Positions 23,958 through 35,356 of a stretch of 64,000 nt of DNA are shown piece by piece. Each line of letters opens with the position of its first letter. Positions within the stretch are counted from its first letter, which is position 1. The notes beneath the pieces are model-generated. The model had not been told where the DNA came from. It did not search any database and saw only the letters and a list, made by a program, of their open reading frames with translations. Both the position numbers and the translations under genes were made by a program. This DNA is from Aquilaria yunnanensis (Eukaryota; Streptophyta; Magnoliopsida; Malvales; Thymelaeaceae), in the NCBI GenBank assembly GCA_039654915.1, contig CM077597.1, positions 41,080,001 through 41,144,000 of the forward strand, written 5' to 3'.

Positions 23958-24045
23958 AGGTTAGCTATCAGAAAAGAACAAATTCCTCAGCAAATAGAGT
24001 CATATAGTAAAACTGAAGTTTCTTGCTTGTTGTGTGTAGGAAAAA

Positions 24046-25560
24046 ATGGCTAGGATAAGACATCATGATTAAGATCAAGGACATGAATCTAGGGTTAATC
24101 TCCCTAGAGAAGAATGGCAAAGAGTACCTAGTGGTTAAAAAGGCACTTCTCATGACCAAGTGGGTCACAAAGTTAGGGTGGATATTGCTAGGCTAAGCAA
24201 AAATCCTCAAGATAGCATAGAAGAAATAGTGGTAGCCATTTAACCTACCATAGCTTAAATGGTAGCTAGGAGTCAAGCCCTAGTGCAAGGATAGGCAGTA
24301 CAAGTAAGCCATCAAAGGGCTAAACCTAGAACAAGGGCACTAGAGGGAGAACAACAAACGGTGAATAATGGTGCAGAAAAGGAAGGTCAATGAAGTAGCG
24401 TGGAAGTTGCCTAAGAGGAGGAGCAAGATGATCAGAAGACGACCCAAGGGCCAGAAAAATAAGGATAGAAATAAGGCAAGAAGAAAGGTATCATATAGAA
24501 GTAAGTGAAGATCTTCTTGAGGAGCATACGAGTGAGAAAAATCAAAGGCATGTTGAAGAACAAGGTGCTATGAGGATGGGGGACAAAGGGGGGCATAAAG
24601 AACATAGAAAGGAAAGAAGGCACAATGAAGAAAGAATAGAAAGGGAACTAAAGGAGGCTAGCTGAAAGAGTTCCTCAACCTTAAGCTTCCATGTTCAAAG
24701 AGGATGAAGGGCCAAAAGAGGCTGAGTACTAATTATACCAGCTAAAGAAGGTGTTTGAAAAGTTTGACTAGTTACTTTAAGTCGGAAGGTAGTGCTAAGT
24801 TATGGTGGAGAACCACTTGGAGAAGCTTCCAGGCTAGAATAGAAAAAGAGCATGTAGAATGACCAAGGAACATGAGATAGGCAAAGCTCATTCAGGCCTT
24901 CCAAAGCCAATATGTTACTGAGGCTATCAAGTACCAAACACAAGTGGAGTTTGATCAACTGGTCTAGAAAAGCATGTTAGTGGCTTAATATGAGCACAAG
25001 TTTAACTCTTTAATTAAATATGCTTTATAATATGATGGACAAGAGGTCTTAAAGGAAAAAATGTTTATAAGGGGCTTAAGGCCAAAGATTAGGTAGATAC
25101 TCAAGGCCATTGGCATTAAGGACTACTACTAAATAGTTTAAAGGCACTGTCCCTAGAACAAGAGTTCTTGAACAAGGGTTATATGGTACTGGACTTAGGG
25201 AACCCAACAAGCATCAGAAAAGTAGCAAAAAGAGATGCAACAATTGTTAAAGACAACAATGTGAAAAATATGGCAAGTTCCATAGGAACAAAGTGTGCTA
25301 CAAAGATATTCTAAGGTGCCTAAAGTGTATGTCTCTAGAACATTGGGTTAAAGACTACCTACTAAGGAACAAAGAGGACTAGATGGATGGACAATGATCA
25401 AGGCAAGGACCTTAGAAACCTAGGAGAGGGCTTCCACTCCATAAGATCATAAGCATTAGGCTTGGAAGGCAAGTGGCAGCAAAGAGGCAAACATCTGGGA
25501 GGGTGTTCCAGTTAGAGCCTACAAAAAAGCTCCACACAGATGCATTGGAAGGATAAAGTT
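24046..25560 (+). pseudogene. Gypsy-B gag, heavily degenerate
   Basis: The ATG at 24046 opens MARIRHHD and then stops. Recognisable pieces follow in changing frames, including a charged region (24380-24660) and two zinc-knuckle-like motifs near 25250-25390 (CEKYGKFH, then CLKCMSLEHWVKDY). As in Gypsy-A, the last zinc ligand of the second knuckle is Tyr instead of Cys. No frame exceeds 100 codons on the sense strand. The antisense frame at 24432-24623 is a shadow. Confidence 0.7.
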
Positions 25561-26522
25561 TATTAGGACAATAAACTTGCATCTATTTTTTTTTATATTA
25601 GAACTTTTGTTTAAATCATTGCCACTAAAGTGGCACAAGAACTTAATCTACCTATGACTAGCTTAAGTGAGATGTTCATGATTAGAACTGCTAGATCAGA
25701 AGTCTTGTTAACACATCACTTGTTAAAGACTGTTTGATTAGGTTAGGTATTGTAGAAAGAAAGCTTGATTTGATCATATTGGATTACCATGGTTATGACT
25801 TGATCTTAGGAATGAATTGGTTGATAGAATATAAGGTGCACATTGTTGTGAAGCTAGGAAAGTTATACTACCTGAAGGACGAAAGTATGACCAAGGTAGT
25901 TCTAAGGAACTTGTAGAAAGCACACAAAGTATGCACTTTGAAGTAGTCGATCATTTACGTCTAGTGATAGAAGAAGATTTTTTGTCACTTAGTGGACATG
26001 GAGTGGATGAGGAATTGTTAAACATTCCTATAGCTAGGGAATATCCAAAGGTGTTCCTTACAGATCTTCCAGGATTCTCTCCTTTGAGAGAGGTTAAGAT
26101 TGAAATCAGATTGGTTGCCGAAGCAAATTTAGTGTCAATTCCTCCTTACAAAATGTCAACCCCATAAATGAATAAGCTTAGGAAACAATTGGATTAGTTG
26201 CTAGGCAAAGACTTTATTAGGCCTAATACATCACCTTGGGGTGCTCCAATCTTATTTGTCAAGAAGAAAGATAGGACATTAAGACTATGAATTGATTATA
26301 GAAAGCTCAATGCATTGACTATAAAAAAAAAGTACCCTTTCCCTAAGATTGAAGACTTGTTTGATCAATTTAAGGGTGCAAAAGTGTTCTCAAAGATTGA
26401 CTTAAGGTCTAGTTATTTTCAATTGAGAGTGAAAGAGGAAGACATACCTATGAAAATCTTTAGAACTAGGTATGGACACTTTGAATACACTATTATGCCA
26501 TTTGGGCTCATAAATGCACTAG
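25561..26522 (+). pseudogene. Gypsy-B protease and RT start, degenerate
   Basis: 25734-25916 matches the retropepsin C-terminal half (YDLILGMNWL). 25931-26167 covers the linker to RT (IPIAREYPKVF, PLREVKIEI). 26220-26522 carries the RT fingers and palm start ([68 protein letters not shown]). Stops break it near 25914, 26165 and 26288. The Copia LTR interrupts RT right after MPFGLINA. Confidence 0.85.
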
Positions 26523-26527
26523 CTCTC

Positions 26528-27929
26528 TATAAGGTTTCAGAAGCCAAGCAAGTGCAACAGAATGTAATCAAACCCCTCCAGGATCTAAATGAAACGGGGT
26601 AAACTGGGTGTTTGAAACTTTTCATACCTAATTTAGTTGGGATCTTTCACCCAACTGTTGAGCTGAATCACAAAACCTAAATATTTAACATGTTCAAGCT
26701 CTCTATGGTATCCACATAAACTTCTTAGGATCACCACACCTCCACCACATCCTGGTAGATGCGTTCCTCTTGTGGTCACAGTGCAGCTTGCGTCCTCCAA
26801 ATAATGGCAAGAGAAGAGTGTGACTAGAACTTTTGGGAGGCTAGGGCAAAAGCCTTCAAATTTCTCACTATATGATGTATTTATAGTGAGACTTAACTTC
26901 CAAGCCTACTAGGTTTCAAAGCCCTAATCAAATTAGGTTTAATTTCGGGCTTAATAATGGCTCAACTTTTGGGCCAATTATTAACACAAAATTATCATGA
27001 AACCATAACCCAAATAAATTAGCCCATGCACTCAAATAATCCAAATAGGCTTTATGTGTGCGACCTAATAGGCTCTTACCACGTTGGCAATGGTCATAAT
27101 CACATTTATGATTATAAGCAATAAGCAGTGTCTAGCAACACATCATTGCTACCCAAGTGACAAGATTGTCGGTGATTCGACTAAACCTTTCTAACCATTA
27201 TCCGTATATGCCATTGTCCCTTTGTCCAAAATATCAAGACTAAGCATGAGACATGGAATGTGTCACTCTCGTATAGCCCAATCTTTGGTTTCTTGATTAC
27301 CGAGTAAACTAACTTTAACTAATGACATTGATATCGTATATCAACTCATCCAAGCATGGCCATGCATTTTCTAAGTCTCACTCTATCAAGAGGCCCAAAG
27401 ATATCACTCCCGTTACATAGGAGGGACAAATCCCATCTTGATTATACAAAACCCTTCGTGTGATATGGGACATACCCAATGACCTTCTTCAAGTTCACTC
27501 AGTAACAAGCAGCAAAGGGAAGTATTTAAGTATCAGACTCACATCTTGGGAACCTTGATGACCTTAGGTCAAAGGACTACATATACATGAACATTCTGAG
27601 AATCACTTATGACACTCATATAACGATCCATGTAGCGTTCTCGTGGTGGGTCGGTCTAGTACACAAGTTCTCCAACTTGTACTCATATGTAAACTACATA
27701 TCTCATATTAGTCTCTACATATGCTAGTCGTTATGTATTATTGTAACCCGCTCCATGATAATACTAGACTAAGGAGATTTAAGAATATCTAGGGTTATAA
27801 TTATGTTTATTATGTTACTCAGAAACAAAAAAACAAACATAATTATTGGATTAATCCCTTAATAAAATATCATGACCCAGTGTGCAAAATCCAATCATTC
27901 ATGATTGGCTTTTGGGCACAACACTAACA
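26528..27929 (-). mobile_element. Copia solo LTR in Gypsy-B RT, TSD CTCTC
   Basis: A diverged 1402-bp LTR of the Copia family. Perfect CTCTC duplications flank it (26523-26527 and 27930-27934), and the RT continues on the right with TTCATGGACTTGATG (FMDLM). Its first bases are changed (TATAAGG for TGTTGGG). It has more differences from the 5226-6641 copy than the solo LTRs in Gypsy-A, so it looks older. Confidence 0.93.
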
Positions 27930-27934
27930 CTCTC

Positions 27935-29110
27935 TTCATGGACTTGATGTATAAAGTCCTAAAGCCTTTTATGGTTCAATTTGTTATGGTATTCATAGAT
28001 GATATACTCACATATTCTATGAGTGGGGAGGAGCATAAAGGCACTTAAGATTAGTGTTAGAAACATTGAAAAAGAATCAATTATTTGCCAAGTTGAGTAA
28101 ATGCCGTTTTTGGACTGCTAAAGTAGCCTTCTTAGGACATATAATCAATGGGCAAAGGATGGCAGTGAACTCTGAAAGCATTAAAGTAGTGTCTAGGTCG
28201 GACAGGCCTAAGAATGTTAAGCAAATAAGAAGTTTCCTTAGAATCGCAAGCTATTATAAAAGGTTTGTCACAAGTTTTTAGTCCTAGTAGCTCTTCTAAC
28301 TCATTTAATCAGGAAAGATCAAAAGTATGAATGGGATGGGAAATGTGAGGAAAGTTTCCAATAGCTGAAGAAAGGATTAATTTTAGGCCCATTCTTACTT
28401 TGCCTCATTCGTCTAAACCTTATATAATGCACATAGATGCCTCATCATTAAGACTAGGATATGTACTAATGCACTATAAGCAAGTTATTGCTTATGGACC
28501 AAGGTAGTTAAGGGCACATGAAAAGAACTACCTAGTGCATGATCTTGAATTGGCAGGTGTAATCTTTACTCTTAAGCAATGGAGGCATTATCTCATGAGT
28601 AGTACATTTTAAACCCTTACAAACTACAAGAGTCTGAAGCACTTGTTCACTTAGAAAGAGTTAAACATGAGCCAAAGAAGGTGGTTGACTTTGATCACAC
28701 CGGATACTACATTATTGGAAAGGGTAATGTAGTGGCTAATGCCTTAAATAGAAGGTACACATAAGTGTTAAAGGCAAGAAAGGGCTTGGAAAGAAATGAA
28801 ACCAATAGTATGAGTTTGCTGGCCACTAAGTAGCAATAATGGGAATCAAGTTAAGTCATATTGCTTACAATTTAATCTGGTTAGATTGAATAAAGTTTGA
28901 TAGCTTAACAAGAAGACCCTGACATGGAAAAGTCTCTGGGAAAGCTCAAGGGAAGATGCACCAGGGGTTTTTTGAAAGGCAAGGTGACCTATTCTTTAAG
29001 GATAGGTTATATACTCTATACAAGTTCTACAAGTAACTTTTATAGATTAAGGCTCCAATTTTAAGATGGCCCTAGTATCCTGAGGAGATGTACAGGCTCA
29101 AACTCAATGT
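27935..29110 (+). pseudogene. Gypsy-B RT end, RNase H and linker, degenerate
   Basis: It resumes RT with FMDLMYKVLKPF and the catalytic VFIDDILTYS. 28054-28281 continues (LFAKLSKCRFW, FLGHIIN, VKQIRSFLRIASYYKRF). The RNase H strand with MHIDASS is near 28430, followed by [24 protein letters not shown] and the KSLKHLF block, with frequent stops. It ends in the integrase linker (EEMYRLKLN) at about 29110, where Copia sequence begins. Unlike Gypsy-A, this element still has its RNase H region. Confidence 0.8.
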
Positions 29111-30706
29111 TTGCAAGGATTGTAACTACTACCGCTATAATCCCAATTCTAGTAGATATCTTATATCCATCAACTAGGGTTAATCACATTAACCTGACTT
29201 ACCATTACATCATATATCACATGTATTACATTTTTTAGGTTGTATATCATCACTCAATCTAATTATCATGATCGACATGCAACAGAGCATACAATAATTT
29301 ATGTGATTCAACGCATAATTTCAATTTAGACTTTCACAAGTAGCTTTGATACCACTATTGGTTTTCAAGAGCTAAACAACATAGAGAAATTCACCAAAAC
29401 CACTTCAGGATCCATGTTAAAATAGGGTAAATTGAGTATTTACAATTTTTATAGCTGTGGGTTTAAGATCATTCACCCGACTGTTGAGTCGACACGTAAA
29501 AACTTGAATAATCAATATGTTTAAGTTCTCTAAGATATTCACATGAACTAGTTGGATCACCATGCTATCTCTTGAACACAAGCAAAAGCATTCCTTTTTG
29601 CTTCGTAGTGTTAGTTGCATTGCATAAGAAACATAAGAGCAGAATATGCTGACTAGGTTTTTGGTCTCTTAGGCCTCCTTGTTTTTTACACTATATATCT
29701 TTATATATCGTACTACAAAAAGCATAAAAACAAGTAGGTTTCAAAGCCTCACTTAATTAGGTTTAATTTCTAAAATAAATATGGGCTTAACTTTTTGGTT
29801 AATAATTGATATAAAATTATTATGAAACTTTAACCAACCTATGTTATCCGTAGACTCAAATAATTCAATTCGCTATATAGGTGTGACCTATAGGTTCTTA
29901 TCAAGTTAATAATGATCATAAATCACATTTATGATTATAAACAATAAGAGATATCTAGATATGAAAGTTAATGACTTGACTAAACCTTTATAATCATTAC
30001 CTATATATACCTTTACCCCATTGTCCTAGATATGAAGACTACGCATGACACATGGAACATGTCTTTTTTGTATAGCTCAATTTCTTAATTTGTAAGTATA
30101 CTGACTAAGATAGATGACATCAGTATCTTATTTCAAATAATCCGTGTATAGTCATACATTTTTGCTATCTCACTCAATCGAAAGGTCCAAAGATAGGAGG
30201 GACAAATTTTATCATGATTAGCCAAACCCTTCCACATGATATGTGACATACCCAATGCCTACCCTTTATGTCAACTCAATTACGAGCAATAGGAAATAGT
30301 ATCAAAGTATGTTACTCACTTGCAGTGAATCTTGATGACCTTAGCTCAAAGGTACCAATATCACTATGGCAACTCTTATGACACTCATATAATGATCCAT
30401 GCGGTGTTCTCATGGTAGGCCGGCCTAGTACACAAGTTCTCCAACTTGTACCTATGTGCAAACTACATATCTTATATTATTCTCTACATATGCTAGTATT
30501 TACTAATTATTGAAATCAATTCCATAATAATGCTTAACTAGGGACATTTAAGAATAGTATTGTTATACGTTTATAATTATGTTCAATTATGTTACATAGA
30601 AACAAAAGGACAAACACAACTATTAGAATAATCCCTTAATCAAATATCATGACTCAAGTACAAAATACAACCATCTAATTGTTGGCTTTTGAGCACAACA
30701 CTAACA
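29110..30706 (-). mobile_element. Truncated old Copia: 5' LTR plus leader fragment
   Basis: 29356-30706 is the most diverged LTR of the Copia family. Directly inside it is a Met primer site (minus-strand TGGTATCAAAGCT, 29342-29354), so this is a true 5' LTR and not a solo LTR. About 230 bp of leader (29110-29341) follow and resemble bases 1-150 of the window. The coding region and 3' LTR are deleted. The right flank is AGTGA; no matching left flank is seen, as expected after deletion. Confidence 0.85.
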
Positions 30707-31070
30707 AGTGACTTTACAATCAAAGACAATGTTAGTGGTCCTAGAATTTTGTGTATAAGGAAAATTCTTCAACGCTTAAACCAGAAGTGGCCTGAGAAAT
30801 AGTGTAGGGAATTGGTTGCAAACCTACTTAGGGTGCTTGTTAATTGAGCACTATTGACTATAATTGTTCAAAATAAGAGTCTTGCCATAGAAGACCTACA
30901 AGGTAAACACAAAGGAGAATGAAAGAGGGAGTGTCGATAGGTTTTTGAGTGGAAAGTCTCTAACAATTAGTTCAATGTTTCATGAAGATAGTTGAGAGCT
31001 TCCAGAGATCAAATAAGCTTACCATTGGGGATGTGAGAACCCCTTCTATATAGTGCCCTTTAGGCGATAA
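30707..31070. other. Unassigned 364 bp between elements
   Basis: No open frame, terminal repeat or primer site that I recognise. It is AT-rich and probably element-derived. Confidence 0.5.
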
Positions 31071-31330
31071 TGGGCATCTTATATAGACCTAACAAGTAAG
31101 GACGGTAGGGCATCAAGCAAACCTAGATATCAATTGGAGTTCACTTCTGGACATGTCACTATGAGGCAAGCAAAAGAGCATCAAGGAGCATTGTAAGTGT
31201 TAATTCAAGAGCATTTTGAGGCAAACCAAGCTAGAAACATCATTAATTCAAGAGCATTGTTCTTGGAGCATTGGTTGCTCCTATTTTTAGTTTCATTCTA
31301 GGCTTCCATTTTAGCTATTATATTTTCTTC
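31071..31330 (+). repeat. Fragment related to Gypsy-C LTR start
   Basis: The blocks 'agacctaacaagtaaggacgg' and 'caagagcattttgaggcaaa' parallel 36847-36990, the beginning of the Gypsy-C LTR. Only about 250 bp are present. Confidence 0.55.
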
Positions 31331-32550
31331 TTTCTATCACTATTTTGTTAATGATCATCTTTTTTGTTTTCATGGTAGCCTTCCTATTGAATCTAAAGCT
31401 CGGTCAAACTTTTTAAGGATCTCTTGAAATGCCAACTTGCACATCAAGCAAACAAAATTTTCAAGGCGATATAAGTTTCTATTAACCTTCTTTTTCCTCT
31501 TTATTTTCTTTGTTTTTATATTGAGAGTAATGTATAGTTTAAGTGTGAAGGAGTGGGTAGCTTAGGCCCTAAGTGTTTTTTTTATTTATGGTTAATATTT
31601 GGATTCTCTTGAATTTTCTAAAATTTTTAACTTTTTGACCTAAATTGTTTTTCAATCATACTATTGAGCATGTTTTTATTTATAGAGAGTGATTGTTAAT
31701 TTAATATCTTGAGTTTTTAAATCGAAGACCAAGTAAGTGATTCTTAAAATCTTTCACTTTTTTTAATTGTTTTAGAAATGTTTTTACAATTTGTTACAAA
31801 GCTAGTGGAAGATGGTCTTTAGAAGCTATTTTTTCATCAAGTTTTTTTGTTTAGTGCATTATTCAAAACATGCTAAGTTATGATTTTTTATGTTTGGAAT
31901 GGTGGTAAGACTTGGTTGATGGATATGTGGTTAATTGTTGACTAAGGGATAATAATTGGTATGAATAAGTTGGTACTTCGCTGTTTCTTAGTATTGAAGC
32001 AGGTTGGGGCCTTCTCCTAGGCCATAAGTCTATCACAACTTGAAAAGATGCTAAAGACATGAGTATAATCAGAGTTCCTCTTCGATTGTGTTATGAAATA
32101 GCTGGAGTACAGATAGAGCTCTTGTAGTGTACACTTGCTGCAAAATTTATCAACACATGAAGAGGGATGGCTAAAAAGAAAAGAAGTGAAAAGCTTAATT
32201 AACTACCCATTTCCATGGTTTGATGGTATGAATAGTTGAGCATAGTAAGTTCTGATTTAGTGTGGTTTGTCTTTTTTATTTTACATGAAAATTTTATGTT
32301 TCCTTAAGCTTTGAGAGATATGAGTTGCTAGCTTGAGAATAAATTGTTTCCATTCAATTGCTTTTATTTCAAAGAATGTTAGATTGAAGATGTCACATGC
32401 TTGGTAGTCTTGTTAATTTCTTAAGACCCTTAAAGTTCCAATCCTCCCTAATATTTCTTTTGCTCAATAGTATGATTCTATTTTTCTTGTTCAAATTTTC
32501 TTTTGAGGTTGGCTTGAGGGCAAGCAAAGTTCAAGTGTTGGGGAAAAATA

Positions 32551-35356
32551 TGATATACTCATATTTATACATATTTTCTACATACTTTTCCTTGATAATT
32601 GCTTATATTTTGTTGTCTTTTTGGTACAATTTTAGTGCTTAATTGATTCATATTTTCTTTTCAATTCATATTTTAGCTCTATTTAGGATAGGAAGCATTC
32701 TGTACAAGTTTCAGGGCTAAATCATAAGTTTTAGCAAAATTTGGAGTAAACACAGTGTTAGTGTAGTGCCCAAAAGCTAATCATGAGATGATTGTATTTT
32801 GAACACTAAGACATGATATTTTATTGAGGCATTAATCCAGCAATTATGTTTGTTGTTTTGTTTCTGCATAATGTAATAAACATAATCGTAACCCTAGAAT
32901 AATGATACTCTTAAATGTCCCTGGTCTAGTATTATTGTGGAGTGGGTTACAATAACATATAACGACTAGCATATGTGAAGACTAATATGAAATATGTAGT
33001 CTACATATAGGTGCAAGTTGGAGAACTCATGTAGTGGACCGACCCACCATGAGAATGCTACATGGATCGTTATATGAGTGTTATAAGCGATTCTCATATT
33101 GATCATGGTATATGTAGTCCTTTGACCTAAGGTCATCAAGGTTCCCTACATATGAGTCACATACTTTGATACTTCCCTTTGTTGCTCGTAACTAAGTGAA
33201 CTTGAAAGAAGTCATTGGGTATGTCACATATTATGTGGAGGGTTTTGTATGATCAAGATGAGATTTGTCCCTCCTATGTAACGGGAGTGATATCTTTAAG
33301 CCCCTTGATAGAGTGAGACTAAGAAAATGCATGGCCATGCTCGGATGAGTTGATATACAATATCAATGTTATCAGTTTAAGTTAGTCTACTTAATAATAA
33401 AAAAACCAAAGATTGGGCTATACGAGAGTGACACATTCCATGTCTCGTGCTTAGTCTTGATATCTTGGACAATGGGACAATGGCTTATATGGATAATGAT
33501 CATAAAGGTTTAGTTGAATCACCGACAATCTTGTCACTTGGATAGCAATGATGTGTTGGTAGACACAGTTCATTGCTTATGATCATAAATGTGATTTATG
33601 ATCATTGCCAACATGGTAAAAGCATATTGGGTCACACACATAAAGTCTATTTGAATTATTTAAGTGCATGGGCTAATTTATTTGAGTTATGATTTCATAA
33701 TAATTTCGTATTAATAATTGGCCCAAAAGTTGAGCCATTATTAAGCCCAAAATTAAACCTAGTTGAATTAAGGCTTTGAAACCCATTAGGCCTGGAAGTT
33801 GAGTTTCACTATAAATACATCATATAGTGAGAAATTCATAGCTTTTGCCCTAGCCTCCCAAAAGATTCTAGCCGCACTCTTCTTTTGCCATTCCTTGGAG
33901 GACACAAGCTAGCACTGCGGGCGCAAGAAAAATGCATCTACCAGGATATGGTGGAGGCGTGGTGATCCCAGGAGGCTCGTGTGGATACTGCAGAAAACTT
34001 GAACACGTCAACTATTTAGGTTTTTGTGATTTGACTCAATAGTTGGCTGAAAGATCTCAACTGAATTAGGTATGAAAATTTTGAACACCCGGTTTACCCC
34101 ATTTAACTTGGATCCTAGAGGGTTTCAGTTATATTCTGCTGCGCTTGTTTGGCTCCCGAAACACTACACACAAGTTTAGACACACCCATGTTAGTGACCA
34201 ACAAGTCTGTATTCATTAGTTACACGCCCCTGATCATAACTGTGTCATTAAATGTTTATAATTTTTATGTTCTAGAGGAGGAACACAGCCTTGGACATAG
34301 CTGTGTCACAAACCATGTTCGCCTATGATTAGAGTTTTATAAAGCTAATTCAGCGAAACAAAAAAAAAATATAGAAGAGGAAAGGCAAAAATCCATAGAA
34401 AAAAAGTTCATTTTTCATATGAGAAGACTACCAGAGGTAGTTTTGATGATCAACACCGATTAATGTGCATCAAATCAAGGATTTCTTGGAGGATAAGCAA
34501 TTTAGATATGAAAATTTTTTTCCTAGGTTTTCATTATTTTTGTTGTGTTTATTTCTTTTGGCATGATGAACTAAATTCTCTGGTCATACTTAGAGTATAT
34601 GAATCCTAAGATGATTTTGTGATTGTGATTACTTTTGGTTTAATATAATTATGATTTTCTTGTGATTTATCTAATGTGTTGTTTAGTGTTGATATATAGT
34701 AGCTAGCCTATTAATTTAATGTAGAATGATGAGCATAAGCAAGAAGTATTTGGTATGTTTGTTGTGGATCACCATTGGGTAGAAGGGATATTGTCATTGC
34801 TGGGAACAATAGGTGCAGCATAATACCTCAAGACTAGGGTAAAACCTAGTAGTTGGGTCATATGACTAGTAATGCATTCTTAGAAACCGTGATAGGACTA
34901 GCTACCCTATCAGTGACTTAAGAATAGGGGTTAGTAAACAAGAATAATAGAGATCTAATCTAATTTTGATAGTACTCCATAGTCAAAGTAAATTGTATGC
35001 CTGTTAAACAAATGTAGGAATAAAAGCAATAAATTTCTAAGGGGATTCAAATCTAAGTATGACATATTTTGATTGTTGAGTATTTGATTATTTTCCATTG
35101 CTAGTAGTTGGTTCTTTATTTGTTTTTACTGCATTAGTTAGTTTAGTTAATTCATAGCTAATTAGTGAAATAACCATTTAATTGTCTATTAGATAATAGG
35201 GAGAAATATTGAGTGTGGTAGACAACTCCATTCCTTGGGAAAAAAGGATCTCAATACTTGCCACTACTATACTTTAATGATAGGTGTGCTTGTCTGTCAT
35301 TTCACATATTCACAAGTATAGTGAGATTTGACACATCCACATTATTTGTTGGTGTA
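32551..35356 (+). repeat. Athila-2 3' LTR, split by Copia LTR
   Basis: Similarity with reverse-complemented 21592-22998 runs along both halves, including the 'ggatctcaatacttgccactactatac' area (35245-35275) versus 21700-21730. The terminal ...ACAAACA of Athila-1 is not reached. Confidence 0.75.
32756..34168 (+). mobile_element. Copia solo LTR in Athila-2 LTR, TSD CACAG/CACAA
   Basis: A 1413-bp LTR flanked by CACAG (32751-32755) and CACAA (34169-34173), one mismatch. The start is TGTTAGTG and the end ACTACA. The TATA box and palindrome are recognisable. It is moderately diverged. Confidence 0.93.

Larger units (their letters stand above)
22999..29110 (+). mobile_element. Gypsy-B: degenerate Ty3/Gypsy element
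   Basis: Partial 5' LTR, Met primer site, gag, protease, RT, and RNase H, all on + and riddled with stops. It is closely related to Gypsy-A in RT sequence ([21 protein letters not shown]). A Copia solo LTR splits the RT at 26528-27929. The right part is cut by a truncated Copia at about 29110; integrase and 3' LTR are absent. It is probably the oldest host element in the left half. Confidence 0.85.
31330..35356 (+). mobile_element. Athila-2 remnant: 3' untranslated region and 3' LTR
   Basis: 31330-32550 is non-coding and ends with a purine run (ggggaaaaata) before an LTR start TGATATACTCATATTTATAC. That start is homologous to the Athila-1 LTR. The LTR runs 32551-32755 and 34174-35356 (about 1388 bp net), interrupted by a Copia solo LTR. 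Its end is joined to Gypsy-C pol at about 35356-35380. No pol or envelope-like frame remains. Confidence 0.75.

Noticed and set aside
31330..32550. Possible envelope-like gene of Athila-2
   Set aside because: No frame with a signal peptide or membrane protein of the expected size; the longest sense frame is about 80 codons and lies at the LTR boundary.
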